Assembly (NCBI GenBank): GCA_018715045.1
Contig: DVMH01000018.1
Coordinates: 1-60,426 of the forward strand
DNA from: Candidatus Avidehalobacter gallistercoris
GTDB lineage: Bacteria > Bacillota > Dehalobacteriia > UBA4068 > UBA4997
Reading direction: 5' to 3'
DNA: 60,426 nucleotides
The notes beneath the pieces are model-generated. The model saw only the letters and a program-made list of their open reading frames with translations. It was not told where the DNA came from and searched no databases. Below, one piece after another: positions 16,649-24,626 of the stretch (position 1 is the first letter of the stretch; each line of letters begins with the position of its first letter). Made by a program: the position numbers and the translations under genes.

Positions 16649-17773
16649 TTAAACACAGAACCCAAACAGAAGCCCCAGCAGTGAGGTATTCACACGATTG
16701 TTGATCGTATTATCCGTTAAAACATACAAAGTATAGTTGACGCCCCCTGAGGAATTGTAGTTAGAATTGCGCAACCAGAATGAATCTGATCTCACAACTG
16801 TGCCACCCTGCCGGTAATAATCATAAGCTGGCGTCTCATACCAAATATAAGGCGATGAACAACGGTGCGTGCCGTACAAATCACGCTCCGAGAAAATAAA
16901 AAGCTTGTCATCCGTAACCTGAGCCGTTCCGTTAGCCGCCCAGGCATAATCATAATAATCATGGTTAGCGCCCGGCAGCGCCGTCACCTTGCGCACAGTC
17001 TTAATGGCGGCCTGTAATCCCTCGTCCATCGAAGCCAGCAACGCCGGCAGTGTCTTAAGCCGCAGATCACACGTTCCCCAGTTAACAGCATCGTCCTTAT
17101 TCGGGTGTATCGGATACATGGTGGGCAGTATATCAACCAGCCCAAAGCTAATCCCGGCCTTGGTAAAATCATGCCGTGCTGTAACCAGCGGTGCCTCCGC
17201 CGGCGTGTAAAGATTATCATGCTCAAAGCCCAGAATATGTACGTCAGCCGTAGCGCCGTCCACATTGATCTTTTTTGTATCGCCAACCTTCCAACAGGTC
17301 TGCGCCAATCCATGCTCAGATACCTTGGCAATATACGCCCATGATGCCTGCGAGAGCGGTATCGGCGCCGCTACGAACCTGTGTTCGGTGTTGTCTATCT
17401 GCATTTTTACAGTATAACTGGCGTTCATATAAGTGAACTTCACCCGTGATTCTCCGATATTGTCCACTGTCAGCGTTACTTCCATACTGCTGCCTATCGT
17501 GGCCGTGCACGAGGAATCACCGCTGGTCAGACTCACATTACATCCGGACGGCCCATAAATCGTCACAAGAATTCGCGCCTTCGTTGCCAACAGGCTATAG
17601 TTATTCTCCAATACCTTAACTCTGCTAAGCAGCTGGTTGGCCAGCGTGAGTGCGTTATCTCCCAGCAGCAGCTTTTCGTCAATCGTATCGGAGTTTTCGT
17701 TAAAATCGGCAATATTGTAATAATCCTCTGCCGCCGGCTTCTTCAAATTATAATTTTTGGTATAATCCATCAC
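16649..17773 (-). CDS. Tail fibre / receptor-binding protein with DUF6273-like end
   Basis: A 374-residue tail protein. The N-terminus (NYNLKKPAAEDYYNIADFNEN) is the baseplate-attachment segment seen in many Bacillota tail fibres. A short coiled segment is at about 40-62, a beta-rich Ig-like part at 65-120, and a large C-terminal domain from about 125 with YDYAWAANG, SPYIWYETPAYDYY and SFWLRNSNYNSSGG, which look like DUF6273 (C-type-lectin-like fold). The very end, GLLFGFCV, is a divergent form of the usual GVRPAFxx ending. It overlaps the XkdU-like gene by four bases. It would bind the cell surface of the target. Confidence 0.75.
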   Translation of the reverse strand: MMDYTKNYNLKKPAAEDYYNIADFNENSDTIDEKLLLGDNALTLANQLLSRVKVLENNYSLLATKARILVTIYGPSGCNVSLTSGDSSCTATIGSSMEVTLTVDNIGESRVKFTYMNASYTVKMQIDNTEHRFVAAPIPLSQASWAYIAKVSEHGLAQTCWKVGDTKKINVDGATADVHILGFEHDNLYTPAEAPLVTARHDFTKAGISFGLVDILPTMYPIHPNKDDAVNWGTCDLRLKTLPALLASMDEGLQAAIKTVRKVTALPGANHDYYDYAWAANGTAQVTDDKLFIFSERDLYGTHRCSSPYIWYETPAYDYYRQGGTVVRSDSFWLRNSNYNSSGGVNYTLYVLTDNTINNRVNTSLLGLLFGFCV

Positions 17774-18315
17774 TCAATCACCTCTTCCCGCAAATCATGG
17801 TGGTGCAAAGCGGACAGTTCTCCATGTGTCATACCCACCAGATAGCCATACCGGTTATATAATAAATCCAAATCAAGCAAAAGATTGGCAGGCAACGTCC
17901 GCTCCAAAACGTCCTGCAAAGTCCGGAAATAACTTTTGCCAATCAGACTCAACCGCACCCGCAGCATATATTCCGCCGGCAACAGCTCAATATAATACTG
18001 ATCCTCCGGTGCTACCAGCGCCAACATCTCAACCAAACGCCGTATGGTAAAAGGCAACTGCTCCGAAAGCCGCAGCAGAACCACCTGCCGGCGCTTGCCC
18101 GCGGTGTCCATGGCGTTGGGCGACACACCCAACATCTTTTCCCAGCGGGATAGCCCATATTCCGAACAGATATATGGGAACAATTCCTGCAAAACCTGCT
18201 CATACGCCGCCCGCGCCCGATCAAATTCCGGCTGCTCCAGCCAAGAGATGCGCCCCAGCTCATTAACGCGCTGCAAAACCGGCGGCAGATAATCAAACAG
18301 CTGCTGTTCAGACAT
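17770..18315 (-). CDS. XkdU-like baseplate protein (DUF2313)
   Basis: A 181-residue protein matching the YmfQ/XkdU (DUF2313) group, which links the baseplate wedge to the fibres. Visible features are FDYLPPVLQRV at the start, the YGLSRWEKMLGV motif near residue 58 and the helical segment that follows. ATG 18315 is chosen for its spacing from AAGAGGTGAG, which lies in the end of the baseplate J gene (overlap of 8 bases). The position between baseplate J and the fibre is as in PBSX. Confidence 0.8.
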   Translation of the reverse strand: MSEQQLFDYLPPVLQRVNELGRISWLEQPEFDRARAAYEQVLQELFPYICSEYGLSRWEKMLGVSPNAMDTAGKRRQVVLLRLSEQLPFTIRRLVEMLALVAPEDQYYIELLPAEYMLRVRLSLIGKSYFRTLQDVLERTLPANLLLDLDLLYNRYGYLVGMTHGELSALHHHDLREEVIE

Positions 18316-19363
18316 TGAACTCACCTCTTATCGGCACCTCGTCGCTTAAAAGCGGCAGATTCTCAGCCGCGCCGCAGAGCGTCAGCCCGCTCACGTCGAT
18401 TATACCCTCCTCCGCCAGAATACGTGCCTCCAGCTGGCTTACGCGTACCGTTAAATGATCCTGCGCCGCCCATGTCTTGGTTAAATCAGTAAAATAGTCG
18501 TCCACCGCATTAAGCACTCGATTGGAAACATCATTCCATTCCAACCCCACAGCTAGCGTCAGCGTCATATTGATGTCAACCGTACGATAAGTCACGCCAG
18601 CTGCCGTAACCACATGGCCGATAGGAGCCAGCCCCAGCCCTTCACCCTGACTTTCCAGAGGGTCAAAAATATTTTGCACTTTAGCTACCAAAGCCGTGTC
18701 CGGCGGCGTGTGATCCGCACTAATAATCGTCAGCTTCACCGTACCGCCTCCGTTCCAGGCAGGATAAACCTTGGCAGCTCCTACGCCGGGAATAGTCAGC
18801 GCTTTCTCAATATAATCCGCTCGATTGCCGCCAAAACTCTGCTCCGTCAGGCTGACAATATAACGCTCGCGCAGCGCCTCGGTGCTTTCCTCATCCTCGC
18901 CCGGCTCAATAATATCCAAAAGTTCAGCCTCAGTCACCCCCGCCAGATATTCTACCGGAGTCATACGTCCAACCGTAGTGTTAGAGGCGCTTCCCTGCTG
19001 CTCGCAGCGAAGCAGATATTCGTTTTCAGAAAGCTCTCGTTCCACCTGCCAGCCATAATCGCCGCATAAATAACGCTGGCCGAGTGCCACAGCGCCAATA
19101 ATCCGTGCCCGTGCCCCGGCATAGGTAGCAGGGTGCGGCTCAATGCCGCGCTCCCGCGCCCGCAAACACAAATACTCGCGCTCTGCCGTGTCGGCAAAAC
19201 CGTTTTGCAAAACCTTATCCAACGCCTCGTAATAAAGAGAAAGTTGATAGGCTGCTGGCGCCAAAGCATCCCAGATAATCGAGCCCTCGCGCTTGTCCAC
19301 CAAGCTTCCCACCCGCTCCAGCATTTCCGCCATAATATTTTCATAGGTCATCTGTTCAAACAT
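18308..19363 (-). CDS. Baseplate J family protein (XkdT-like, gp47)
   Basis: A 351-residue baseplate wedge protein. The N-terminus MTYENIMAEMLERV and the segment REGSIIWDALAPAAYQLS are typical of baseplate J/XkdT, followed by NGFADTAEREYLCLRARERG. The middle motif ESTEALRERYIVSLTEQSFGGNRADY leads into IPGVGAAKVYPAWNGGGTVKL, also family-specific. ATG 19363 overlaps the stop of the preceding gene (TGATG) and GGAGGTGG lies upstream. It forms the wedge with the gp25-like protein and triggers sheath contraction in related tails. Confidence 0.88.
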   Translation of the reverse strand: MFEQMTYENIMAEMLERVGSLVDKREGSIIWDALAPAAYQLSLYYEALDKVLQNGFADTAEREYLCLRARERGIEPHPATYAGARARIIGAVALGQRYLCGDYGWQVERELSENEYLLRCEQQGSASNTTVGRMTPVEYLAGVTEAELLDIIEPGEDEESTEALRERYIVSLTEQSFGGNRADYIEKALTIPGVGAAKVYPAWNGGGTVKLTIISADHTPPDTALVAKVQNIFDPLESQGEGLGLAPIGHVVTAAGVTYRTVDINMTLTLAVGLEWNDVSNRVLNAVDDYFTDLTKTWAAQDHLTVRVSQLEARILAEEGIIDVSGLTLCGAAENLPLLSDEVPIRGEFNV

Positions 19364-19728
19364 CAAACAGCCACCTCCGTCTCCTGGCTGATATCGCCAT
19401 AAATAGTCCGCACCAAAAACTTAACGCTAAGACTCCGGTCATGGGCGGTGAAGCTGAAATCCTCCACCGCCAATATCCGATCGTCATGCAGCAGCGCCTC
19501 ACTTATGCGCCGTTCGATCTCAGGAATAACATAAGCCCGGTTCTTTCCCAAAAGGTCGTGCGTAGCCACCCCATAATCAGATGAGAAGATGGGGTAAGCT
19601 CCCTCTTCCACCTGCAAAATCAGGGTGATAGCCTGACACAATGCCGCCAGACCGTCTGTCCGTCCAGACACCAGCAATTCACTCTCATTTTCCTTCAGCG
19701 CATAAGTTTCCGTCAAATATTCCGTCAT
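19363..19728 (-). CDS. gp25-like baseplate protein (XkdS, DUF2634)
   Basis: A 121-residue protein from ATG 19728, with the DUF2634/gp25 patterns YPIFSSDYGVATHDLLG and VIPEIERRISEALLHDDRI, in which a conserved Glu and Arg stabilise the sheath initiator. The longer open frame to 19851 overlaps the tube gene and is rejected. It joins the first sheath ring to the baseplate. Contiguous with baseplate J. Confidence 0.82.
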   Translation of the reverse strand: MTEYLTETYALKENESELLVSGRTDGLAALCQAITLILQVEEGAYPIFSSDYGVATHDLLGKNRAYVIPEIERRISEALLHDDRILAVEDFSFTAHDRSLSVKFLVRTIYGDISQETEVAV

Positions 19729-19741
19729 AACGTCCGCCTCA

Positions 19742-20221
19742 TCACATACCGGAGAGAACGCCGAACTTCTCGGGTATCTCAAAATCCTCAAAAGTGAAGC
19801 GGATTTCTTCCTCCAGATATTCGTCCTCGGCGCTGAACTTAGCCAGCACACCGCCGTCCAAATTACAGTCCTTCAGGATAACGGTCTGTCTGCCCACTGT
19901 TGACACAGGATCTTCATTGGTCACCTGAATATCGAAATACATATCCTCGCCACGTTCCTTAAAACGATAAAGCAGCTCGCGAAACAGCGAGGTATTATAG
20001 TGAAAGGTCGCCTTGCCACTGCCAGTCCAACCCACACCTTTGTTGCCACGGCCCATGCGCCCCAAAATCGGCACCTGCATCTTATTCTTCTCAATCGTAG
20101 CCTCCAGGTTAATGGCCTGCATAAACTTGTAACGTTTGCCGTCGATAGTCACAAAACATTCCGCCATCGTCGAGCTGATCGCGTCCCAGGCGTTCATGGT
20201 GCCGTTCACCGAATTAGTCAT
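19742..20221 (-). CDS. Contractile tail tube protein (XkdM-like)
   Basis: A 159-residue tube protein. GTMNAWDAISSTMAECFVTIDGKRYKFMQAINLEATIEKNK (in two parts) and VGWTGSGKATFHYNTSLFRE are characteristic of XkdM. The beta-sandwich monomers stack as hexamers to form the inner tube through which DNA passes. It follows the sheath gene after 20 bases. In PBSX-type order a tail chaperone and tape-measure gene would come next, but here the gp25-like gene follows directly. Confidence 0.88.
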   Translation of the reverse strand: MTNSVNGTMNAWDAISSTMAECFVTIDGKRYKFMQAINLEATIEKNKMQVPILGRMGRGNKGVGWTGSGKATFHYNTSLFRELLYRFKERGEDMYFDIQVTNEDPVSTVGRQTVILKDCNLDGGVLAKFSAEDEYLEEEIRFTFEDFEIPEKFGVLSGM

Positions 20222-20241
20222 GCCTTTTCCCCCTTTTCCGT

Positions 20242-21540
20242 TTACGCAAAAGTAACCGTCAGATAAAGCTGCGACATCGCATTGATCACCGTCAGATAAG
20301 AACTGATAACCACAGCTTTCTTGTTATCGCCCTGTTTCACCGCTATATCCGACGCCTCAAAACTTTCAATTGCGTGCAAGCCTTCCAGTTTCCGGTAATA
20401 AGAAACGATGTCATTCCACAGGCTCACCCGGCCAGAGCTGTCATTCAGCACCACGCCCAGATACTTCTGGTAAAACAGGTTGGAAAGATCTGTCACAATC
20501 TGGTCCAGCACGCGCATAGTCTGATTAAACTTCATATCCTCACTCTGCCCGTCGCCTACGGTCAAGAGGGTATTCACATCCTCCAAAACGCGCAGCTGCT
20601 CGCCCAGTTTATGCAGGGCAATTTTGCCTCCCTGCAAAGCCGCCTGCAATTCGCTGCTCGCCACCAGCGGGATAACGTCAAACTCGCCGTCATAAACGCT
20701 GTTGGTCAGAGTAGCATTAACGGCACAGGCCGCCTCCGCACCGCACAGCCAGTAAACGATTGAGCTTTCCGGCCAGCAAGCGTCACGCACCGCATTAACT
20801 GGCGAAATGATACCCTCATAATTAGCGTCACAGCGGTAAAGCACCGTCTGAAACTTGGCCGCACTGGCGTTGCGCTGCGATCTGGTATAATTGGTAAACA
20901 ACTGCTGCACCGCTGTGTCGGTAGATAAACAACCCAGTACGTTAAAACGCACTTCTTCCAGCTTATCAAGCATCTCCTGATAAGCATCCACGCCCACGTC
21001 AGTCAGATTAGTACCTCCAGACAACGGTAAACCGGAGCTTGCCGTAAGCTCAGCGTCAGATTTCCAGCAGACATAAGCGTTATCCTGCAATTCCACCGCC
21101 GAATTCACTGCCTGTGCATCAACCTCCTGCCCATCCAGATAAGTCGCCACCATAAAGGCGCCCTCAGCCTCGCTCACCACAATGCTCAGGTCGTTGCCGC
21201 GCACACCGCCGTATTTTGCAGTACAAAGCGCATTAGCCGCAGCCTCTCCCGCGTTCAGCCGGTAAAAATAGCAGCCTGCCGCCCGCACGAACAAATCACG
21301 CAGGCCTTTCATCTCCTCACTGGCATAGCCATAGCCGAAATACGCCTGGCTGTTCTTACGGAAATCACTCGCCGAAAGATAAAACACCTCGCCCGAAGGC
21401 CCCCAGTCAAGCTCCAGCCCCAGTGCGGCAATACCCCGTTCCGAAAGCTCCGAACTCACTTTATTCTCTGCCGAAACGTTAACGTAAACGCCCGGCAAAA
21501 CCTTGTTCTGCGTCACAAAACTTCCGCCATCAAAAGACAT
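20242..21540 (-). CDS. Contractile tail sheath protein (XkdK-like)
   Basis: A 432-residue sheath subunit. The N-terminal KVLPGVYVNVSAENKV is the usual strand-exchange arm, ALGLELDWGPSGEVFYLS and YGGVRGNDLSIVV follow, and SPVNAVRDACWPESSIVYWL belongs to the core near residue 255. The C-terminal QLYLTVTFA is a typical short strand that inserts into the neighbouring subunit. ATG 21540 is chosen over GTG 21549 because TGAGGTGAG is then well placed. It shows that the particle has a contractile tail. Confidence 0.9.
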   Translation of the reverse strand: MSFDGGSFVTQNKVLPGVYVNVSAENKVSSELSERGIAALGLELDWGPSGEVFYLSASDFRKNSQAYFGYGYASEEMKGLRDLFVRAAGCYFYRLNAGEAAANALCTAKYGGVRGNDLSIVVSEAEGAFMVATYLDGQEVDAQAVNSAVELQDNAYVCWKSDAELTASSGLPLSGGTNLTDVGVDAYQEMLDKLEEVRFNVLGCLSTDTAVQQLFTNYTRSQRNASAAKFQTVLYRCDANYEGIISPVNAVRDACWPESSIVYWLCGAEAACAVNATLTNSVYDGEFDVIPLVASSELQAALQGGKIALHKLGEQLRVLEDVNTLLTVGDGQSEDMKFNQTMRVLDQIVTDLSNLFYQKYLGVVLNDSSGRVSLWNDIVSYYRKLEGLHAIESFEASDIAVKQGDNKKAVVISSYLTVINAMSQLYLTVTFA

Positions 21541-21550
21541 TTCGCTCACC

Positions 21551-21988
21551 TCACATTAACTTATTCAAATCAAATTCCAGCATCAGATCCCCGGCGGCCA
21601 CTACGCTCTCCTCTCGTTCCTGCTCCGCCGTGGTATAAAACTCATAAGTGCCGCTCACCGTCAAAAACTCCTCACCAGGCTGGTATACCAGATCTCGGCC
21701 ATGATAACGCCGCTTTTTGCCGGATAGCTCCACCAACTCGGGCAAAAGCTTTTCACCCACCTGCTGCTGCAATATAAGCTCCTCACGCTTCGCGGGATAA
21801 AATCGAAGCGATAAACTATATTCCCGGCGGATGCGCCCTCCCGGCAAAACCTCACGCTTCACTTTGGAGGGCAACACAAAAAAGCAAGTCCCCTTGGCGC
21901 CCTGCCAGACACGCCCATAAAATAAACGGTATTCCCGTCCGAAAAGTTCCAGCAAACGTTCACTTAGCGCCCGCAAAAAATCTTTCAT
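21551..21988 (-). CDS. Tail terminator / neck protein (DUF6838-like, XkdJ position)
   Basis: A 145-residue protein with FGREYRLFYGRVWQGAKGTCFFV, a pattern seen in tail terminator proteins of PBSX-like phages (DUF6838 group), and an alpha-beta character overall. The C-terminal FYTTAEQEREE leads to a short helix. It sits between the head-closure gene and the sheath, exactly where a tail terminator that caps the tube and joins it to the neck is expected. The family call rests on position and general likeness. Confidence 0.65.
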   Translation of the reverse strand: MKDFLRALSERLLELFGREYRLFYGRVWQGAKGTCFFVLPSKVKREVLPGGRIRREYSLSLRFYPAKREELILQQQVGEKLLPELVELSGKKRRYHGRDLVYQPGEEFLTVSGTYEFYTTAEQEREESVVAAGDLMLEFDLNKLM

Positions 21989-22009
21989 TGCTTTCTCCCC
22001 CAGTTTTCA

Positions 22010-22372
22010 TCAAGCTCTCTCACTCAAAAGCGCCACAGCAATTTGCTGGTGAGCTGCAAAAACCTGCGGCATACCGGATAAACCCAGACGGTATTCCCGC
22101 CCCTGCTGCCGCACGACTACACTACACCCGGCAGGTATAACATAATCCGCCGCCAAAAAAAGCTTGCCGCGCGCCGAAAGCTCCGCCGCCCCGGCAGTGG
22201 CCGCGGCGGGCTGAGCCTGCTCCAACACCAGGTGGCAGGGAACATCCCGCCAAAGCTCCTGCTGCCCACGCTCGGATAACCAGCCTGCCGCGCCCTCGCT
22301 GTTTGTCTCCTGCAAAACAGTACAGCGCCCGTCATAAAGCAACGCTAGAGCACTCATGTCAATATCTACCAT
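22010..22372 (-). CDS. Head closure protein (XkdH-like, DUF3599)
   Basis: A 120-residue mainly beta protein with YDGRCTVLQETNS near residue 14 and WRDVPCHLVLEQAQPAA, typical of the DUF3599/gp16-like stopper proteins that close the head below the connector. The frame overlaps the connector gene by seven bases. ATG 22372 is the only good start. The assignment is based on size, order and these motifs. Confidence 0.65.
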   Translation of the reverse strand: MVDIDMSALALLYDGRCTVLQETNSEGAAGWLSERGQQELWRDVPCHLVLEQAQPAAATAGAAELSARGKLFLAADYVIPAGCSVVVRQQGREYRLGLSGMPQVFAAHQQIAVALLSERA

Positions 22373-22737
22373 TTCACACCCCGCTCGCCCGCTATCTGCA
22401 TCATCGCGCTTTGATACAGCTCATCGGCCAGAGCCGAACGCCGGCCGGTCGCAGTACCGTTCTCATTAAAAGTCAAGGATACGTCGCCCATTGCAATCGC
22501 TTTAACGCCGCCCGCCGCTTCACTATCCGGCAGATGCGCCTCACCCCGCAGATACAATGCCGCCGCCAAATCCAGCTTAGCCGCCATTGACTCCCTGGCA
22601 GTATCTAACTGCATCAAAAGCTGCCGTTCCGCCGCCTCTGCCGCTTCAACAAGCAGATTGTCATCATCCTCACCCACAGCATAGCCGAATCCGGCCAGCA
22701 ATTCTTCAAGCCGCCGCAAAAATTCTTCCTGATTCAA
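22366..22737 (-). CDS. Head-tail connector protein (gp6/YqbG-like)
   Basis: A 123-residue protein from TTG 22737, which has GGGAGGTG eight bases upstream; the longer open frame reads into the capsid gene in another frame and is rejected. It is helical at the start (EEFLRRLEELLAGFGYAV), with GDVSLTFNENG and LADELYQSAMMQIAGERGV at the end, the layout of adaptor proteins that dock onto the portal. The non-ATG start may lower its yield relative to the capsid gene directly before it. Confidence 0.65.
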   Translation of the reverse strand: MNQEEFLRRLEELLAGFGYAVGEDDDNLLVEAAEAAERQLLMQLDTARESMAAKLDLAAALYLRGEAHLPDSEAAGGVKAIAMGDVSLTFNENGTATGRRSALADELYQSAMMQIAGERGVKW

Positions 22738-22786
22738 TAAAAGCACCTCCCACGTCGCCAACCACGCCACAACATGCGGCAGCGGC

Positions 22787-23767
22787 CTATTCGATCGCAG
22801 TGCCGTCGGCCAAACCTGTAATCGAAGCATGCAGGAAAGCTGGGCCGTGGGCCAAGCCAATCTGACCGTAAATCTGGATTTTGTCCGCCGCGCCGGTTTT
22901 GGCCAGTTCTTCTTCAAACAGCACGCCCTTGCCCGGCACCGCTTGGAATACCGGGGCAATATGCGCCACATCAGCAATAAGAATACTGTCAGAGGGCATA
23001 AAGCGATTCCAGCAAACACCCACCCGGCAGAAGTCAGTCTCAATTTCGGTAATATTCAGACCGCCCACATTGCGTTCCGCCGGAGCAAACAGAGTAGAGC
23101 CTACAAACTGCGTCGCATAGATTTCGGAAAGCGCCTGCTTCTGATAGGCAGGAAGAAACATCACCATGTTGCTGAAATAAGCGCCTGCCGCTGCCATCTT
23201 GCGAAAAATTTGCTGCAACAGATTCTTGCTTAGGGTTGCGCCTTTCGCATCAATGGTAGTGCCGCCGGAGCAAAGCTCCAAAAGGCCGCGCGTCTTGTTG
23301 GCCACACTGCTGCCGGTAGATTTCTGATACTTGCCGTTAATGAAGCTGTGCTCCACGTCACGGGCAATTTTGACCAGCTTGTGCTGCACCTGAAACGCCC
23401 TTTCGTCAGCCAGGCTCTCCGCCAGATCGGCGGTATTCAGCCCAGCCAGACGCCCGGTGTTGCTCTGCTTGGCATAGCTCAGGTTGATTACCTCCTGATG
23501 AATTTGCACCACGTTGCTCTCCTGGCTTCTAACCGCCATGCTCGCCGTCGGCGCGGTCACCGAAGCCTCCTCGGAGATTTCAGGCTGCGTAGCCTCCGGA
23601 TAATCGTAGAGTACCGCCGTCGGAAATTCAAAATTAGTCGTCTGACGCCCTCCGGAAAGCCCGCCGATCATCGAAAGCAGCGGTGTCTGCAAAGAATCCG
23701 CTGTAAAAAGCTCGCCAGCGTAATTAGGCAAATTCCATACTGTGCCCACATTAGTTACTTGTGCCAT
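22787..23767 (-). CDS. Major capsid protein (SU10-like, DUF5309)
   Basis: A 326-residue HK97-fold capsid protein of the SU10-like/DUF5309 group. Typical stretches are GTVWNLPNYAGELFTADSL and TPLLSMIGGLSGGRQ at the start, SYAKQSNTGRLAGLN with the nearby DLAESLADERAFQVQHKLVKI, and RDVEHSFINGKYQ. The C-terminal half carries VGGLNITEIETDF and RFMPSDSILIADVAHIAPVF. GGGAGGAC precedes ATG 23767. The protein is complete, without a stop or gap, and the scaffold gene is directly upstream. A capsid gene shows that this is not only a headless tailocin. Confidence 0.85.
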   Translation of the reverse strand: MAQVTNVGTVWNLPNYAGELFTADSLQTPLLSMIGGLSGGRQTTNFEFPTAVLYDYPEATQPEISEEASVTAPTASMAVRSQESNVVQIHQEVINLSYAKQSNTGRLAGLNTADLAESLADERAFQVQHKLVKIARDVEHSFINGKYQKSTGSSVANKTRGLLELCSGGTTIDAKGATLSKNLLQQIFRKMAAAGAYFSNMVMFLPAYQKQALSEIYATQFVGSTLFAPAERNVGGLNITEIETDFCRVGVCWNRFMPSDSILIADVAHIAPVFQAVPGKGVLFEEELAKTGAADKIQIYGQIGLAHGPAFLHASITGLADGTAIE

Positions 23768-23871
23768 AAAAAGTCCTCCCTCAAAAATAAAATTTTTGTT
23801 ATAACTCCTGCCCTTGCCAGGATAGTGCCATTATCCACCGCCACCGCCTCGCAAAGAACGTACCTTTCCAT
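23755..23871 (-). CDS. Possible 38-residue ORF between scaffold and capsid
   Basis: ATG 23871 to TAA 23755 reads MERYVLCEAVAVDNGTIL and so on, ending 12 bases inside the capsid gene in another frame. GGTGAGG lies directly against the ATG, a poor spacing. It fills the only sizeable gap in the structural block and could encode a small capsid accessory protein or a translational coupler, or be chance. Confidence 0.25.
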   Translation of the reverse strand: MERYVLCEAVAVDNGTILARAGVITKILFLREDFLWHK

Positions 23872-23920
23872 CCTCACCGATGCGCTCCCTGCCGCCGCAC
23901 CAGCCTATCCTGTCCAAGAG

Positions 23921-24550
23921 CTAGAGATACACCCCTTTTGCAGCAGCCTCCTGCTTAACACGGATAGCCTCAAGATTCCCCTGCGCCCGCTGCAAACGTA
24001 GACGGAAACCGCTATTAGGCCCGTCCTCCGGCAGATCGCCCGCCGCCTGCGGGATGAACCCCACCCAGTCGGCCGCCTCGCCAAAGCTCTCGCGTTCAAA
24101 CAAAAAGGCCGTCGCCGGATCCTGTTTGAGTGCCGCAATTTGCTCGTCCAAACCTGTAATCATATCACCATCAAACTCCAGCTTAGAAAGATCCAACAGT
24201 GCTTTGACCGCTGCGCGGTTCTTTGCCCTTGCGGTAAAAAGCGCACACTCCACGGCACAGTTCACCCTGGCGGTCTGCAGCTCCTGCTTATATTTTACCG
24301 AAGCCTGCGCCAGTTCATCTGCCAAGCCGGCCGCCTGCTCTTTTGCCGCCGCCAACTGCGCCGCCAATTCATCGCTTGCCGCCGCTTTATCAGCTAATTC
24401 CGCCGCACGCTCTCCCGCAGACTGCACCTCCTGCTCCAACGCCCGATAATCATTCATGCTCACATAACGCTTCAAAAGCTCTTTTTTAAACTCGGCGTAA
24501 TTATGTTCGTTCACCACCCCACCGAATAGCTTTCGCAACACTTTCAGCAT
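23921..24550 (-). CDS. Capsid scaffold protein (phage GP20-like)
   Basis: A 209-residue protein from ATG 24550 (AAAGGGAG upstream). Residues 30-110 are an Ala/Glu/Lys-rich coiled coil. Residues 120-155 hold the conserved GP20 motif: AKNRAAVKALLDLSKLEFDG and then TGLDEQIAALKQDP. GP20-type proteins act as internal scaffolds for prohead assembly. The position before the capsid gene is standard. The C-terminus has a basic helix (RLRLQRAQGN) that could contact the capsid shell. Confidence 0.78.
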   Translation of the reverse strand: MLKVLRKLFGGVVNEHNYAEFKKELLKRYVSMNDYRALEQEVQSAGERAAELADKAAASDELAAQLAAAKEQAAGLADELAQASVKYKQELQTARVNCAVECALFTARAKNRAAVKALLDLSKLEFDGDMITGLDEQIAALKQDPATAFLFERESFGEAADWVGFIPQAAGDLPEDGPNSGFRLRLQRAQGNLEAIRVKQEAAAKGVYL

Positions 24551-24626
24551 ATTTACTCCCTTTCCTGCACTCTCGCGCCATTTATACCCCGCCATACAGG
24601 CGGCATTTTTATGCGGCTAAGCGCCC

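Noticed and set aside
19729-19851. Extended N-terminus of the gp25-like protein
   Set aside because: It lies inside the tube gene in another frame, is Arg/Ser-rich and lacks a ribosome binding site; ATG 19728 is well supported.
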